A stretch of 64,000 nt of DNA, from assembly GCA_036245525.1 (NCBI GenBank), contig BTPG01000004.1, forward strand, positions 50,729,323-50,793,322, written 5' to 3'. Position 1 is the stretch's first letter. Each line of letters opens with the position of its first letter. The translations under genes were made by a program, and so were the position numbers. This document shows positions 31,065 to 42,429 of this stretch, piece after piece. Source of the DNA: Semisulcospira habei (lineage: Eukaryota > Mollusca > Gastropoda > Semisulcospiridae). The notes below the pieces were generated by a model. The model searched no databases. It was not told the DNA's origin and saw only the letters and a list, made by a program, of their open reading frames with translations.

Positions 31065-34000
31065 ATGACGACCACGACCGGACTCAACGTAGCATGCTGG
31101 AACATCCGAACCATGCTCGACACAGCAGACAGCGGACGCCTTGAACGTCGTTCCGCCCTCATTGCTCATGAATTGCGGAGGTTAAACATCGACATCGCCG
31201 CGCTCAGCGAAGTACGCCTCCCGGAGGAAGGCAGCCTCCATTAACTTGGCGCTGGCTACACCTTCTACTGGTCAGGCAGGCCTGCATCAGAAAGACGGCT
31301 CTCAGGCGTGGGCTTCATGGTCAAGACCCCCATTGCGACTAAGTTGGAAAACCTACCAACGGGTCACTCCGACCGCATCATGTCCATGCGCCTCCCACTG
31401 AGACACCAGCAATACGTCACCCTTCTCAGTGCAGTGTGTACTCCCCAACCCTCCTGGCAGAGCCTGCAGAAAAAGTCAAGTTTTACTCTGACCTGCGCAG
31501 CCTCCTGCAGAGCACCCCTGCAGGCGACAAAGTCATCATCCTTGGCGACTTCAACGCCAGAGTGGGCCAGGACTCTGAAGCCTGGAAAGGAGTCCTCGGC
31601 AAGCATGGCGTTGGGAACTGCAATGACAATGGCTGCCTACTGCTGGAGTTCTGTGCAGAGCAGCAACTTGTCATCACCAACACTACTTTCCAGCAAAAGG
31701 ACAGTCGAAAGACCACCTGGGTGCACCCTCGCTCCAAGCACTGGCACCTTATCAACTATGTCCTAGTGCGTCAGAGGGACCGCAGTGACGTCCTCCTCAC
31801 CAGAGTGATGCCCAGCGCAGAGTGCCACATTGTCCACCGCCTTGTTCGCTGGAAACTTAGGCTCCGCCTCAAGCTGAAACCAAAAAAAGCCCCCCCCCCC
31901 CCCCCAAGAAAAAGCTTGATGTTGCCAGCCTTCAGCGTGACGACAAGAAAGCTGTCCTTCAGACAGCTTTAACAACGCATGCTCAAAGACACGGTTGATC
32001 CAGCAGACCCCTCCCCTGAAACACTGGGGAAAAAATGAAAACTGCTATTGTAAAATCTTCTGTGGAAGTCTTGGGCTTTGTTAGAAAGAGGAACAAAGAC
32101 TGGTTTGACGAAAACGACGTAGAGATCCAGGAACTTATAGCACAAAAAAAAAAAAAATAAAAAAAAATGAGCCGCCCACCAGGCCCACCTAGCCCAGCCT
32201 TCCTGCCCTGTGAAGAAGTCTGCCTTCCGCCTCATCTGCAGCAGTCTCCAGCTCAAGCTTAGAGAGCTCCAAAATGAGTGGTGGTCCAGACTCGCACAGA
32301 AGACCCAGCTTTGCACTGACAACGGTGACTACAGGGGCTTCTACGAAGCACTGAAAGCAGTGTATGGACCTAGGCACCTGGTACAAAGTCCACTGCGAAG
32401 CGCTGATGGACAGGCACTCCTCACAGATAATACCTCAATCTTGAACCGCTGGTCGGAATACTTTCAGGACCTCTTCGGCCATGAGCGCACTGTTCAAGAA
32501 ACAGTCATCCTCCAAATCCCACACCTCCCACTAAAGGTTGAATTGGACGAACCGCCCACCGCCGAAGAGACCCTCGCAGCCATCCACCAGCTCAAGAGTG
32601 GCAAAGCAGCATGCATTGACGGAATCCCGCCAGAGATCTGGAAACATGAAGGGCCAGCACTGCACAACAAGCTCCATGACCTCTTTCTCTGCTGCTGGGA
32701 GAAAAGAACACTACCAAAGGATCTCCGTGATGCAGTCATCATCACCCTGTACAAGAACAAAGTCTGCCTGCTCTAATTATCGTGGAATTACCCTGCTGTC
32801 CATTGCCGGGAAAATTCTCGCAAGCCTGCTCCTGCCATCGCTGAAGACCACCTCCCAGAGAGCCAGTGTGGCTTCAGAGCCAACAGGAGTACCACCGACA
32901 TGGTTTTTGTGCTGAGACAGCTTCAGGAGAAGTGCCGCGAGCAGAACAAAGGACTGTACGTAACGTTTGTCGACCTAACAAAAGCGTTCGACACGGTGAG
33001 CAGGCAAGGCATGTGGCAGATCCTGGAGCGACTAGGCTGTCCCCCAAAGTTCCTCAGCATGATCGTCCAGCTCCACGAGGACCAGCTAGGCTAGTCAGAC
33101 TCAACAGTGACCTCTCAGAACCATTCCCCATTCTCAATGGCGTGAAGCAGGGCTGCGTGCTGGCACCGACCCTCTTCACCATCTTCTTTAGCATGATGTT
33201 GAAGCAGGCCACAGTGGACCTCGACGATGACGACGCAGTGTACATCAGGTATCGTCTCGATGGCAGCCTGTTCAACCTCAGACGACAGCAGGCCCACACC
33301 AAAACCCTAGACCGACTGATTCGTGAGCTGCTCTTTGCTGATGACGCTGCCCTCGTTGCACACACAGAGAGAGCCTTGCAGCGCATCACGTCCTGCTTCG
33401 CAGATGCTGCCCAGCTCTTTGGTCTTGAGGTCAGTCTGAAAAAGACAGAGGTCCTTCATCAGCCGGCACCCAAGGAAGAGCATTGCCCTCCCCACATCAC
33501 CATCGGCGAGTCCGAACTGAAGTCGTACACCAGTTCACCTATCTTGGCTGCATCATCACGTCAGACGCCAAGCTGGACAAGAAGCTGGACAACAGGCTGG
33601 CAAAAGCAAACAGTGCTTTCGGGCGACTATTCAAGCGGGTGTGGCCCAATCAACAGCTGAAAAAAGGCACCAAGATCAGCGTGTACAGAGCTGTCGTCCT
33701 CACCACCCTGCTGTACAGTTCCGAGTCCTGGGCCCTCTACCGCAGCCAACTACGACTCCTCGAACGCTTCCACCAGCGCTGCCTGCGTACCATCCTGGGC
33801 ATTCACTGGAGTGACTATGTCACCAACGTCGAGGTCCTTGAACAGGCAGAAACTGTGAGCATCGAGGCTTTGCTGCTGCTGCGGGGCACGTCTCCAGGAC
33901 GCAGGATCATCGCCTACCCAAGATCACTCTGTTCGGCGAGCTCGCCACTGGACACCGAGACAGAGGGGCACCAAAGAAGAGATACAAAGACGGTATCAAG

Positions 34001-34310
34001 AAGTAACTTAGTGCCTGTCAAATCGACCACCGCCAGTGGTCTTCGCTTGCTGCGGACCGTGACACCTGGCGCTCCACCATTTACAAGGCAGCCGTCTCCT
34101 TTGAGGACACTCGCAGAGCTAACCTTAAGGACAAGCGCCTCAGGAGAAAAAACAGAGTTGTCGTAACTCAGAACCCTGACCAGACCTTCCCCTGCAGCCA
34201 CTGCGGTCGAACCTGCCTGTCCCGGATTGGCCTCCGCAGCCACGAAAATATCTGCAGACGACGTGGGCAAGCCCTATAGAATCTTCGTTCGCGAAGTCAA
34301 GCCAAGAGAG
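31065..34310 (+). pseudogene. Non-LTR retrotransposon family A, copy 2 (endonuclease + RT, many lesions)
   Basis: The start ATG at 31065 opens the APE endonuclease: ACWNIRTM (motif I), IAALSEVRLPEEG (metal-binding Glu), then ILGDFNARVG and HPRSKHWHLINYVLVRQRD. The last two catalytic boxes are damaged: Asp to Asn in HLINYV, and HIVHRLV where family B keeps TDHRLV. An in-frame TAA after LPEEGSLH (about 31241) and a frameshift near 31435 break the domain. RT motifs (FVDLTKAFDT, LLFADDAALV) remain, but there are deletions near 32760 and 32830, one-base losses near 33090 and 33523, a deletion near 33885 and a stop near 34004. A poly-A expansion is at 32141-32167. The C-terminal finger survives to 34269 and the 3' hairpin follows. 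Nucleotide sequence is very close to copy 1. Confidence 0.9.
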
Positions 34311-34720
34311 GTATTTATTCTTTGAGAAGCATATTCTTCACCCCCTGAAATCTGAAATAGTTAGCCGAGGACAAGCAGAGGTAACCTAACATAAGGACGA
34401 ATATCTCCGCAACGAGTGGTTCAATTTTGAAGGTTTATATATAATTTTGTTTCTAACTGGCTCCATTTTGTTTCCTTTAACATCGCACGAATGGGGCTCT
34501 TTGGCCTTTGAACCACTATATATATATATATATATAGACAGCTCAGGAAACCATGGCACGCTACGGCAGGATGTGGATCGATCATGATAGTTCAAGGACG
34601 GCGTCAGGATAGCTGACATCAAAGGCTATCCATACTGTAGATTAAAAAAAAATTGGATAACCTGATATTTTTACTTTCAAAATGTGATGAACTAGTCGCT
34701 GCAGCAGAAGGGGTGCCACC
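34311..34720. other. Intergenic, with (TA)n and half an H1 hairpin
   Basis: A short (TA)n tract at 34517-34536 and a single H1 arm (GATCATGATAGTTCAAGG... at 34575-34618). No gene. Confidence 0.6.
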
Positions 34721-34732
34721 TATGCGAATCCA

Positions 34733-34835
34733 CCCAATGCGCACAAGGGCATTGGGCCGGCGTCAGCCGCCGTTGGCCAGCGCACGTCCCCTGCGCGGGC
34801 CGATGTCGGCCTGATGACCTTGTGCGCATTGGGCA
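34733..34835. repeat. GC-rich hairpin family H10
   Basis: CCCAATGCGCACAAGG ... GGCCGGCGTCAGCCG ... and the complement ending CTTGTGCGCATTGGG. Members at 38616, 41058 and 41303 share the GTGCGCAAAAGGCC terminus and a CpG-rich axis. Confidence 0.75.
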
Positions 34836-34973
34836 GTGCATAGCCGACGGTTGTTCTATAGGTATTGACAACGGCAGGCTTTGAACCGCTTTTTTTTTGT
34901 ACATTTCGTACCGGCATTGTCAAACAAGCCAAATAAAGTTCCGTTTACTTATGTGTAAACGCGCGCGCGTGCA

Positions 34974-34977
<4 letters not shown>

Positions 34978-35040
<63 letters not shown>

Positions 35041-35112
35041 CGTGTGTGCCGTGTGTGTACCTGCGTGTGTGTGTGTGCTTGCACGCGTGCTTAAGCGTGT
35101 GTGTGTATGTGC

Positions 35113-35205
<93 letters not shown>
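34978..35205. repeat. (GT)n and (GA)n microsatellites
   Basis: Two long GT tracts (34979-35038 and 35097-35171) separated by impure GTGC sequence, then a pure GA tract to about 35203. The Cys/Val and His/Thr reading frames across it are artefacts. Confidence 0.95.
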
Positions 35206-35206
<1 letters not shown>

Positions 35207-35209
35207 CAG

Positions 35210-35735
35210 AGAGAGAACACTATCCGATAAAACACTATTGAAAGATAAATAGCACTGATTGATGCATATGTGTTAGTTAAACAGACACTGAAATTAAGTA
35301 CAAACACACGGCAATAAAACGCGCTCAAATTAGCAGTGTTTAATCAATTTCGACGGGATGCATTTATTTAACCACAACTTCTCGACTCTGTCAAAATTAC
35401 TGACCACTCTTTGTTTTACACCCAGCTAATGGTTTATGACATTTGTAGAGTACTGTATTAGTACCCAGTATGAGCGAGTATATTTGAGCTTACATTTGTG
35501 TGTGTTTGCATCTCATTATCTATTTATATTCCTAATCTTGCCATGAGCTACTAGTTTTCGCTGCGATCACGGCATCTAAACAATCACGACATTTTTGTTA
35601 GTTGGTAAACAAACAGGCATCAAAAATGTTTAGCAAATACGTGAAATTGTAATATTTGCTGTATTAACATCCAAAAACAAACGTGACTCTAAGATTACAG
35701 TGAGATGCTCTGTTTTGCACTTCGTACAGGCCTTC
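35210..35735. other. AT-rich intergenic sequence, nothing recognised
   Basis: No coding, RNA or inverted-repeat signature could be supported in this stretch. Confidence 0.4.
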
Positions 35736-35739
35736 CCGC

Positions 35740-35862
35740 TGCGGAAGACGGGTCAACAACGATAGCTCAAGGGTCGCGCTTGATCAGCTTGGCACCTATG
35801 CAGGCGCTAAGCTGAACAGGCACTTCCCTTGAGGTATCGTGGTCGATACATCTCCCGCAGTT
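35740..35862. repeat. H1 hairpin, strongly diverged
   Basis: GCGGAAGACGGGTCAACAAC ... CAGCTTGGCACC / GGCGCTAAGCTG ... TATCGTGGTCGATACATCTC. The most diverged H1 copy here, so probably the oldest. Confidence 0.7.
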
Positions 35863-35953
35863 GGCACCGGAATGGAACAAGTTGCGAAAAGTGTCACGGC
35901 CATTAGCCATGCTGAAAGCACTGAAAAACGCTCAACGTCTGCAAAAGACATAG

Positions 35954-36002
35954 AGCCCCATGTGCCCCCGTAAGGTGTGGGGACTCATGAGAATCCATAT
36001 CC
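35954..36002. repeat. H4-like hairpin core
   Basis: AGAGCCCCATGTGCCCCCGT with a mirrored GGGGACTCATGAGAATCC. Flanking H4 ends are not clear. Confidence 0.5.
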
Positions 36003-36369
36003 TCTGATGGCTGGTTTGAGTTACCTCTGTGTTACGTTTGTGGACTGGAATTATTCTTGATTGACACTGTGTGAACTAGACACACAAACAAGTAAGCGTA
36101 AAGAACGATTACTCAACGATCACCGACTTGACATAAAACAGCTTGGCATTACATTATAAGGCGGCGATTTTTCAGGGCGAAGTGCGTTTCAGTTCACGCC
36201 AACTGAAATGGATACTAGTTTAACTAGAGCAGGCACAACGCACATCTTTCCGGACAGTTCCCAAGCCGCCGCAGTTCTGTGCAAACCTTTCCCAAAAGTT
36301 CAACACAAAACGTTTCAAACGGTTCAACAGAGATGTACGCACAGGAGGCAAACTTCTACTTTTAGATAA

Positions 36370-38334
36370 CACACTGGTTATGGCGGGTGGGTCCGCTCTT
36401 AAGACATGTCCTGGCGACGTTTGGCACCGCGATGACGATTGTGGTGATGAGTGCCCGGTGGTTTGCTGTCTCCATGTCTGTTTACTTCATCACTCTGGTT
36501 GTCTCGGACCTGCGCGTGCTGCACGTTGGATTGATCCGTCCATGGTTGATTACCCCGTTCCACTATAACGTCACAAATTCACATGGTGCATAGACTGGCT
36601 TTAGTTGGCTTTAAAGCATCAGTTGAAACCATTAAAGCTTAATCTATGACTCGGCGACGACATCATAGAACAGATAGCCGAACATCGTCTATTGGGGGTC
36701 ACAATTGATAATCAGCTGAGGTGGCAGATGCACATTGACAATGTATGTAAAACGGTCTCTAGAAATGTCTTTATGTTATCGAAATTAAAGTATTACACAG
36801 ATAGTGAAAGCAGAAAAATTGTTCAGTAATGTACACATCCATAAACTACGCATCGACGGTGTGGGATTGTTGCAGTGGTGTCCACTTAAAAAGACTAAAT
36901 TCTTTACATAGGAGAATGGCAAAATTAATTCTGCCCGACTAGCGCTTGACAACCTAGGAAAAACTCAATAAAGCTGGATTCCTACCCCTTCAAAATCACT
37001 TTAAATTTAACAAAGGGGTACTGATGTTTAAAGTGTGGAACCATAGAACTCCATAATATTTAATTGATCTGTTTAAAAAAATCAAATTCTTGCTATGGGA
37101 ATATGAGGGGTCTTATATTGTTCCAAAACCCCGAATAGATATATTTAAATCCACTTTGTCATTTGCTGGTTTCACACTGTGGAACTCACTCCCACATTAC
37201 GTTAAAGCCACTCCGACATTATCTCGTTTCAAGACAAGTCTTTATAGATATCTGATATCACTCGAATAACAATATCTAGTTATACGTAGACACACGTGTA
37301 CGTACGTACGTGTATATTCTAACAATCATGTGTATGTGCGCGTGTGTGTATGTGTGTATGCACGTGTGTGGTGTGTGTGCACGCGCGCACGCGCGCGTTT
37401 GTGCGTGCAAGCATGTGTTTATTTTTAGTGGACTGTATATTTTGTATCCTGTGCTTTGATGTCCATGTTTTATGTATACGTTGTACTTAGGCGTAGTTTT
37501 AGCAACGGCAGGTACGAAAAATGACATAGTCACTGACTGTTAATATCTTTACCGTTGTAAAATAAAGATTCATTGATTCATTTATTTAGTTGTGGTTTGA
37601 CATCAGCATGGTTGCTGGTTGCTATGACGATGCAGCGAGTGATGTCAGTGATGTGGCTTCATCGTGCTAACCTGCTGTATACCTAATGAAAATCATGTCA
37701 TATCAAAGTCTGTATGATATTAACCGCCGCATTATACACAGTTCGTGTGAACTGACATTTGATGACAATAGCACAACAGTTGATTGTCTTGTGCCTGAAG
37801 AAAAAGTACTTAAATAAAAACAACAACCTTGAAATCCTGGTGCCTGAAGAAAAAATACTTTTTTTTCACCTTGAAATGGTTATAATCCCTTGGACTGGAA
37901 CAGTCATAGGTTCGTTTCTTCCATTTTGTATCCTGATCGTGTGCAAGGTGTTGTTGGTGTGGAAAGTAGCCCAGTCTGTGTAGACAGCCCGCAGGATGGG
38001 GTTGGCCAACTCGACCCACGTCAGTCCTCGTCAGCGAAAAGCCTCGTCACTCACCATCACTCTCATGGTGACGTCGGCTGCATTTGTGTCGTTTACGTCA
38101 CCTTCCTGTGTATACGCGTCTGTGAACTGTGAAGACGCCAGCTTGACTGGTGTGATTCTACTGAAGAAAGCGATCACGTACCTTCTGTTTTACACTAACA
38201 ACGCTGTCAACTTTTATCTGTACTGTATCAGCGGTAGCAAATTTAGAAATGAACTGAAAAGCACACTTCTCTGCCATGACAAAACTGTCGCTGGAGAAGT
38301 CATCGTTTCGCACGCGTCGCGGACAAAAACGTGA
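36370..38334 (+). pseudogene. Class A GPCR pseudogene split by a LINE
   Basis: 36371-36600 encodes TM1 (LATFGTAMTIVVM, with the conserved GN changed to GT) and TM2 (VSMSVYFITLVVSDLRVL) in one frame, to a stop at 36591. After the LINE insertion, 37592-37680 gives the end of TM3 with MTMQRVMSVMWLHRANLL, equivalent to QRMISVM in the intact genes. Then come DNSTTVDC (loop 2), TM5 IGSFLPFCILIVCKVLLVWKVAQS followed by a stop at about 37981, TM6 SLTITLMVTSAAFV and TM7 LLFYTNNAVNFYLYCISGSKF, ending at 38334. Much of TM4 is missing and frames shift around 37610. Same family as the three intact GPCRs but on the opposite strand. Confidence 0.88.
36608..37584 (+). mobile_element. 5'-truncated LINE with 8-bp target duplication, inside a GPCR pseudogene
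   Basis: Broken frames give the C-terminal part of a jockey/CR1-group ORF2: LLGVTIDNQLRWQMHIDNV, VSRNVFMLSKLKYYTD, then NKGVLMFKVWNHRTP and FTLWNSLPHYVKATP. The 3' UTR has GT-rich tracts and ends TTACCGTTGTAAAATAAAG with a (GATTCATT)n tail. TTTAGTTG is repeated at 36600-36607 and 37585-37592; joining the flanks restores the GPCR homology around the TM3 region. The same 3' end recurs at 39002-39258. Confidence 0.85.
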
Positions 38335-38339
38335 CCAAA

Positions 38340-38610
38340 CCAAAATTGATCACAAACTACATGTATAATTATGTCCTTGAATGTTTGATAAACTATTCAG
38401 GGATATTGAATCTGTGACGGAAGGGGAGGGGGGAAGTCAAGAACGTCCATCACCCCACCACAATCCAACTGTTGGATTTTTTTTTTTTTAATTTCCGGAC
38501 AAGACGGTCTTGTCCGCTGGCGCCCTCTGTTTTGGGACCCCCCCCCCCCACCACCACCACCACCACCACCACCACCCGCACCCTCACCCCCGCGCCCTCA
38601 CGGGAGGTAA
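38340..38610. other. Intergenic with simple repeats
   Basis: Poly-T at 38479, a perfect GGACAAGACGGTCTTGTCC palindrome at 38498-38516, poly-C at 38539 and (CCA)n at 38549-38575. No gene. Confidence 0.6.
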
Positions 38611-38615
38611 CTGCC

Positions 38616-38700
38616 TAGTGCGCAAAGGCCATCGGGGTGACGTCGGTAGTGAGCGGGCCGGCTGCGGCCGACATGGCCCGTTGGCCTTTTTGCATTTGGT
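38616..38700. repeat. H10 hairpin
   Basis: TAGTGCGCAAAGGCCATCGG ... GGGCCGGCTGCGGCC ... and GGCCTTTTTGCATTTGG closing the arm. Confidence 0.65.
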
Positions 38701-38918
38701 GATTCGCCTCTGCACTGTTTTCCATTTTTGTTGTCTACCGTATTGAAAATACGGTAGACTTTGAGATGGGGCTGGTCGGAGCACGTTCCGTAGCATGCAA
38801 ATGACGAACATAGGCAGGCACACTTCAGACTCTGACAGTGAAGTAACACGATAAAAATGACGTCATGCCTAGCCGAACCGCGCTGTTGAACTTACACTGA
38901 TTTGGAGGGAAACGCCGT

Positions 38919-38921
38919 GTT

Positions 38922-38952
<31 letters not shown>

Positions 38953-38958
38953 GTGTGA

Positions 38959-38996
<38 letters not shown>
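38919..38996. repeat. (GT)n microsatellite
   Basis: Interrupted GT tract of about 78 bp. Confidence 0.95.
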
Positions 38997-39001
38997 CATA
39001 A

Positions 39002-39251
39002 GATGAATTTTGAGTGTTACTATTATTCTGTGTATATAATATATCCTTAAATTGTATTATTATTTTGTTTCTATTTTCTTTTAAATTATTGTTACATGAA
39101 TAATGTATGGAAATATAATATCTTTATTATTATAATTTTTTTATTTTAACTTATTTTATGTTGTAGATGTTAGCAACGGCAAGTTTGTAAAATGACGATT
39201 TGTTTCTGTCAAATTTTTTTTACCGTTGATAAATAAAGTTTCATCATCATC

Positions 39252-39258
<7 letters not shown>
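39002..39258 (+). mobile_element. LINE 3' UTR fragment with (ATC)n tail
   Basis: GTTAGCAACGGCAAGTTTG, AAAATGACGA and TTACCGTTGATAAATAAAG match the 3' end of the LINE at 36608-37584; the tail is (ATC)n. A (CT)n tract of about 85 bp (39257-39341) starts immediately after it, as also happens next to RT family B at 8141-8209. Confidence 0.75.

Positions 39259-39341
<83 letters not shown>
39257..39341. repeat. (CT)n microsatellite
   Basis: Pure CT dinucleotide tract directly following a LINE (ATC)n tail. Confidence 0.95.
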
Positions 39342-39344
<3 letters not shown>

Positions 39345-39789
39345 ATCTCACATTGACATTGGATGAGTTCGTAATCCAGCGTTGTCAGTACCTCTTCAAC
39401 TTTTTAAATAATAATTCATTTTTGCCAGTTTTGGAGCCAGTATATACTCCCATCAAACAGAGCCCTGGCAGAGCCTGTTTAGAAGAAGAAAAAAAAAATA
39501 CTGTCTTTGATGAGATTAGCGATGCCATGACGTGAAGCTTATTGTGACGTCTTCCTTTGCTGCTCATGGTATTCTTCAGAATTCCTGTAGCTACACGAGT
39601 CCAGAGAGCGTACAGAAAGCGCGGTGTGTCCGTCTTTATTTGTGTGCGCCGGCGTGCGTGTTGATCAGAGGTTGGCTTAGAGAGGATGGAATGGATCAGA
39701 ATTATAAGCTGAAAAATATGAACAACTCTGAATGTTCCTAAAAGAAAAACGCATGTGAGCTCCAAACAATATTATACTTTGGGATGAAA

Positions 39790-40560
39790 TCCTCATCTTG
39801 TTTGTTTTTCCTCTTGTATCAGTAGCTTGGTACTAATGTGCTGGTCTCTCATTCTGGGCGTTACGGCTCCAGGCCGGTAAGATACAAAGTCACAGAACAG
39901 ACCGCCACACAATGGGTCTCCAAGTCAAGCAACTTAAGTCAATCATGTTTAAAGCGACCAGCTGTATACGACGACCACTACCTGCCGGCAAGGCGACAAA
40001 CCATTTCGTCTACATTGTAGTCTTTATATTCGTTACTTAACTCATTCGAGACGTGCCGCCTCCGGATACGTGGCTTATGCTGCGTGTCCGGAGGCGACAC
40101 GTCTCGAATGAGCTAACGCTGTGTTAGGAGATACCTGTCAACTGCAACCACTTTATCATAATGTCATGGGTAGTTGTCGCTCTATAAGGATTTCGTCGTA
40201 AATGGAAAACAGCGCATACAATGACCGTGTGCAGCGAGTTGGATCGTGTGGTTTAGACGTTTCTGCAACTTGCCGTAACATATCTTCGAGTTAAATGTGT
40301 GTTGGTATGTGATGTTGGACCGGGTTTTGGTGACGAATGTCGTCCGGTCCTGGTTGTTGCTACCCCCAAGCTTCCGCGGGGCCGTACGGGTAGGTGTTAT
40401 TATTTTATCGGAATTTCTCTGGGTCAACATTAAAATACCGCATCAGTGGGTGCGGGGAGGGGTGGTGGCTGTCGGTCTAGTGTTGGCGAGCTAAGTCGCC
40501 TCGGAGGGGAATATGTCACACCGCCGTGACGTGTACTGGCATATAAAGCGTGCTGGAGTG
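39790..40560. repeat. Dispersed block P, copy 2
   Basis: Direct match to 22830-23560, from CCTCTTGTATCAGTAGCTTG through the H5 (39837-39911) and H2 (40037-40116) hairpins to CATATAAAGCG. Small insertions and substitutions throughout. No gene. Confidence 0.8.
40037..40116. repeat. H2 hairpin MITE
   Basis: Left TTAA intact; right end mutated to CTAA. Arm CCGCCTCCGGATACG pairs with CGTGTCCGGAGGCG. Confidence 0.85.
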
Positions 40561-40636
40561 AATGTTTGCGTAGTTGTAAATTGCTTTGTTTGAAACTGAA
40601 ATTTAAAAGTGCGAAATAGCTGTTACTGAGACTGTT

Positions 40637-40850
40637 TTAACCCATTCTACCCCAACACCGAAATCCCCAAATGTTGCCGTTGTCCTCTGAAGACTTCATT
40701 GCAGTGCAGGACACAGATCGACCATCATAGTTCAAGGGTGATGCCAGAATAGCTTGGCGCCCATGGGCGCCAAGCTATTCTGGCATCACCCTTGAACTAT
40801 CATGGTCGATCCTTATCTTGCTGTGATGTGTCTGGGGTAGAATGAGTTAA
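40637..40850. repeat. H1 hairpin MITE, complete
   Basis: TTAA at both ends; terminal CCCATTCTACCCCAAC pairs with the GGGGTAGAATGAG end. Core axis GGCGCCCATGGGCGCC at about 40765. One of the best preserved H1 copies. Confidence 0.9.
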
Positions 40851-41057
40851 TGTGCTGTTGTAATATGCGGGTATCATGGCTGTGTCGTTCTTTTATTGTA
40901 ATGTTGGAACAACCTTTGTGTAAACAGTAAGGGAGCTATGGGACTACCAAAAGCTAAGCACTGGGGCGGGGTGAGGGGGGCGGGAGGTGGAGGAATAATA
41001 CAGGAATTGTGCCGCCGGACTGATGTTGGCCTTTTAGGCCTCGCTTTCTCTTCTCTC

Positions 41058-41130
41058 CCCAGTGCGCAAAAGGCCACCGGGCCGATGCCGGCCGCCGTTG
41101 GCCCGCGCACGGCAATTTGCGCATTGGGTC
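41058..41130. repeat. H10 hairpin
   Basis: CCAGTGCGCAAAAGGCCACC ... GGCCGCCGTTGGCCCGCGC ... and TTTGCGCATTGGG. Confidence 0.7.
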
Positions 41131-41302
41131 TTTTCTTATTCTTGTTCCAGCAGTTCGGCCTTCCAGTCGTCGCTCAGGAGCCCTGCTGTGCTGTGGGACG
41201 CCAGGGTGCAAGCGCCTGTCCGTGCCGTGGGCCGCGTCTTGAAGAGTTTGGCGACAGTGGCCTGCTAAAGACAGGTAAAGACATGCACATCGGCTACAGC
41301 CT

Positions 41303-41394
41303 TCCCAATACGCAAAAGTCCATCGGGCTGACGCAGGCCGCCGTTGGCCCGCGCACAGTCGGCAGCCGACAGCGACCCGATGGCCTTTGCGCAC
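41303..41394. repeat. H10 hairpin
   Basis: CCCAATACGCAAAAGTCCAT ... AGGCCGCCGTTGGCCCGCGC ... CGATGGCCTTTGCGC. It lies 170 bp from the previous member in the same orientation. Confidence 0.7.
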
Positions 41395-41829
41395 AGCCTT
41401 GAAAATTGGCCGACCAGACACATGACCTCTAGTCATCAGGGCGGTGATTTTGTGACTATGATTCTGTCCCCAGGGGCCCTTGTGTTGCGTTTGGTGGCTG
41501 TCGGTCTTCATATCTTCTCGTTACGTGTCGACAAAGACTGTGAGTGATTGTATCTATATCTGTCTTCATAACTGTTACATTGCTCGGAGGCTCTCTTAGT
41601 TATCCTTTGATCAGCGTGATATTTTGGGAAAGGCTCGGTTGGGAGCACATTCTGTTTATAAAGTGTTTGAAGTGTGTTCTTATCCATCACTCTCTTTGCG
41701 CGTGTGTGTGCCGTCCGGGGGCCGAGCTATGTGAGTGCATGTGTGACACAGCGTATACAGTAAAAACTGTTCTGCAAATATAACAAGTGGTCTCACAAGA
41801 CAGGTGGTCTCTCAAGAGACAAAAAAACG

Positions 41830-41899
41830 TCACCTGTCATTAAAGACCGTCATTTAAGGTGGCTAGATAAATGATGATCTTTAATGACAGGTCAGGTGA
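41830..41899. repeat. Hairpin with CACCTGTCATTAAAGA arms
   Basis: TCACCTGTCATTAAAGA pairs with TCTTTAATGACAGGT. Flanking GTGGTCTCACAAGACAGG and GGTGGTCACTCAAAAC may be outer arms of a larger element (about 41770-41935). Confidence 0.6.
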
Positions 41900-42063
41900 T
41901 TGTTCATAAGGTGGTCACTCAAAACAGAATCTTTTGTATTATCGACTTCCCTCTTTGGGGTTTCTATTGATTGTTCGGATCTCAATCTGTAACAAAAGTG
42001 AGATTTCGTGTGCAATGAACGACTCCCAACAACGAACGAGAGCGAAGACATACTGCATAACCA

Positions 42064-42274
42064 TTAACCCATTCAGCCCTGGCGCACTTCTGCAGGAGAT
42101 GGATCGATCATAATTCAAGGGTAGTGCCAGATTAGCTTGGCGCCTGTCGGCGCCAAGCTAATCTGGCACTACCCTTGAATTATCATGGTCGATCTATCTC
42201 CTGCAACTGATGCATAGTCGTTAGATGAGGCCTCCAAAATTGGGGAAATACGGGCGTGGGCTTGAATGAGTTAA
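42064..42274. repeat. H1 hairpin MITE, complete
   Basis: TTAA-bounded, with outer CCCATTCAGCCC / GGGCTTGAATGAG and a near-perfect core around GCGCCTGTCGGCGCC at about 42145. An adjacent hairpin starts at its right TTAA. Confidence 0.9.
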
Positions 42275-42364
42275 GCATATACAAAACTCCAAACATCTCC
42301 AAGAGGCACAGATCCTCATGAGCCCTCTGTGCCTTTTGAAGATGTTTAGAGTGTTGCATATGCT
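42275..42364. repeat. Hairpin repeat related to H4
   Basis: GCATATACAAAACTCCAAAC ... AAGAGGCACAGATCCTCATG and mirrored GCCTTTTGAAGATGTTTAG ... TTGCATATGC. It shares the GATCCTCATGAGC core with H4 but has its own ends. Confidence 0.65.
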
Positions 42365-42429
42365 TATGGTACAACCTGTTTGTCCGATGTGATAGAGTCG
42401 TCGTTGGGAGTCGTTCGTTTCAACTGAAA

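Noticed and set aside
31436..31972. Stand-alone endonuclease gene
   Set aside because: It is one frame of the broken family A retrotransposon; flanking frames carry the rest of the same domain.
34945..35328. Cys/Val- and His/Thr-repeat proteins
   Set aside because: Direct translation of (GT)n/(GA)n microsatellites.
41520..41944. GC-rich 154- and 185-residue ORFs around 40.9-41.5 kb
   Set aside because: Created by the CpG-rich H10 hairpins on both strands; the two frames overlap antisense and neither has a domain.
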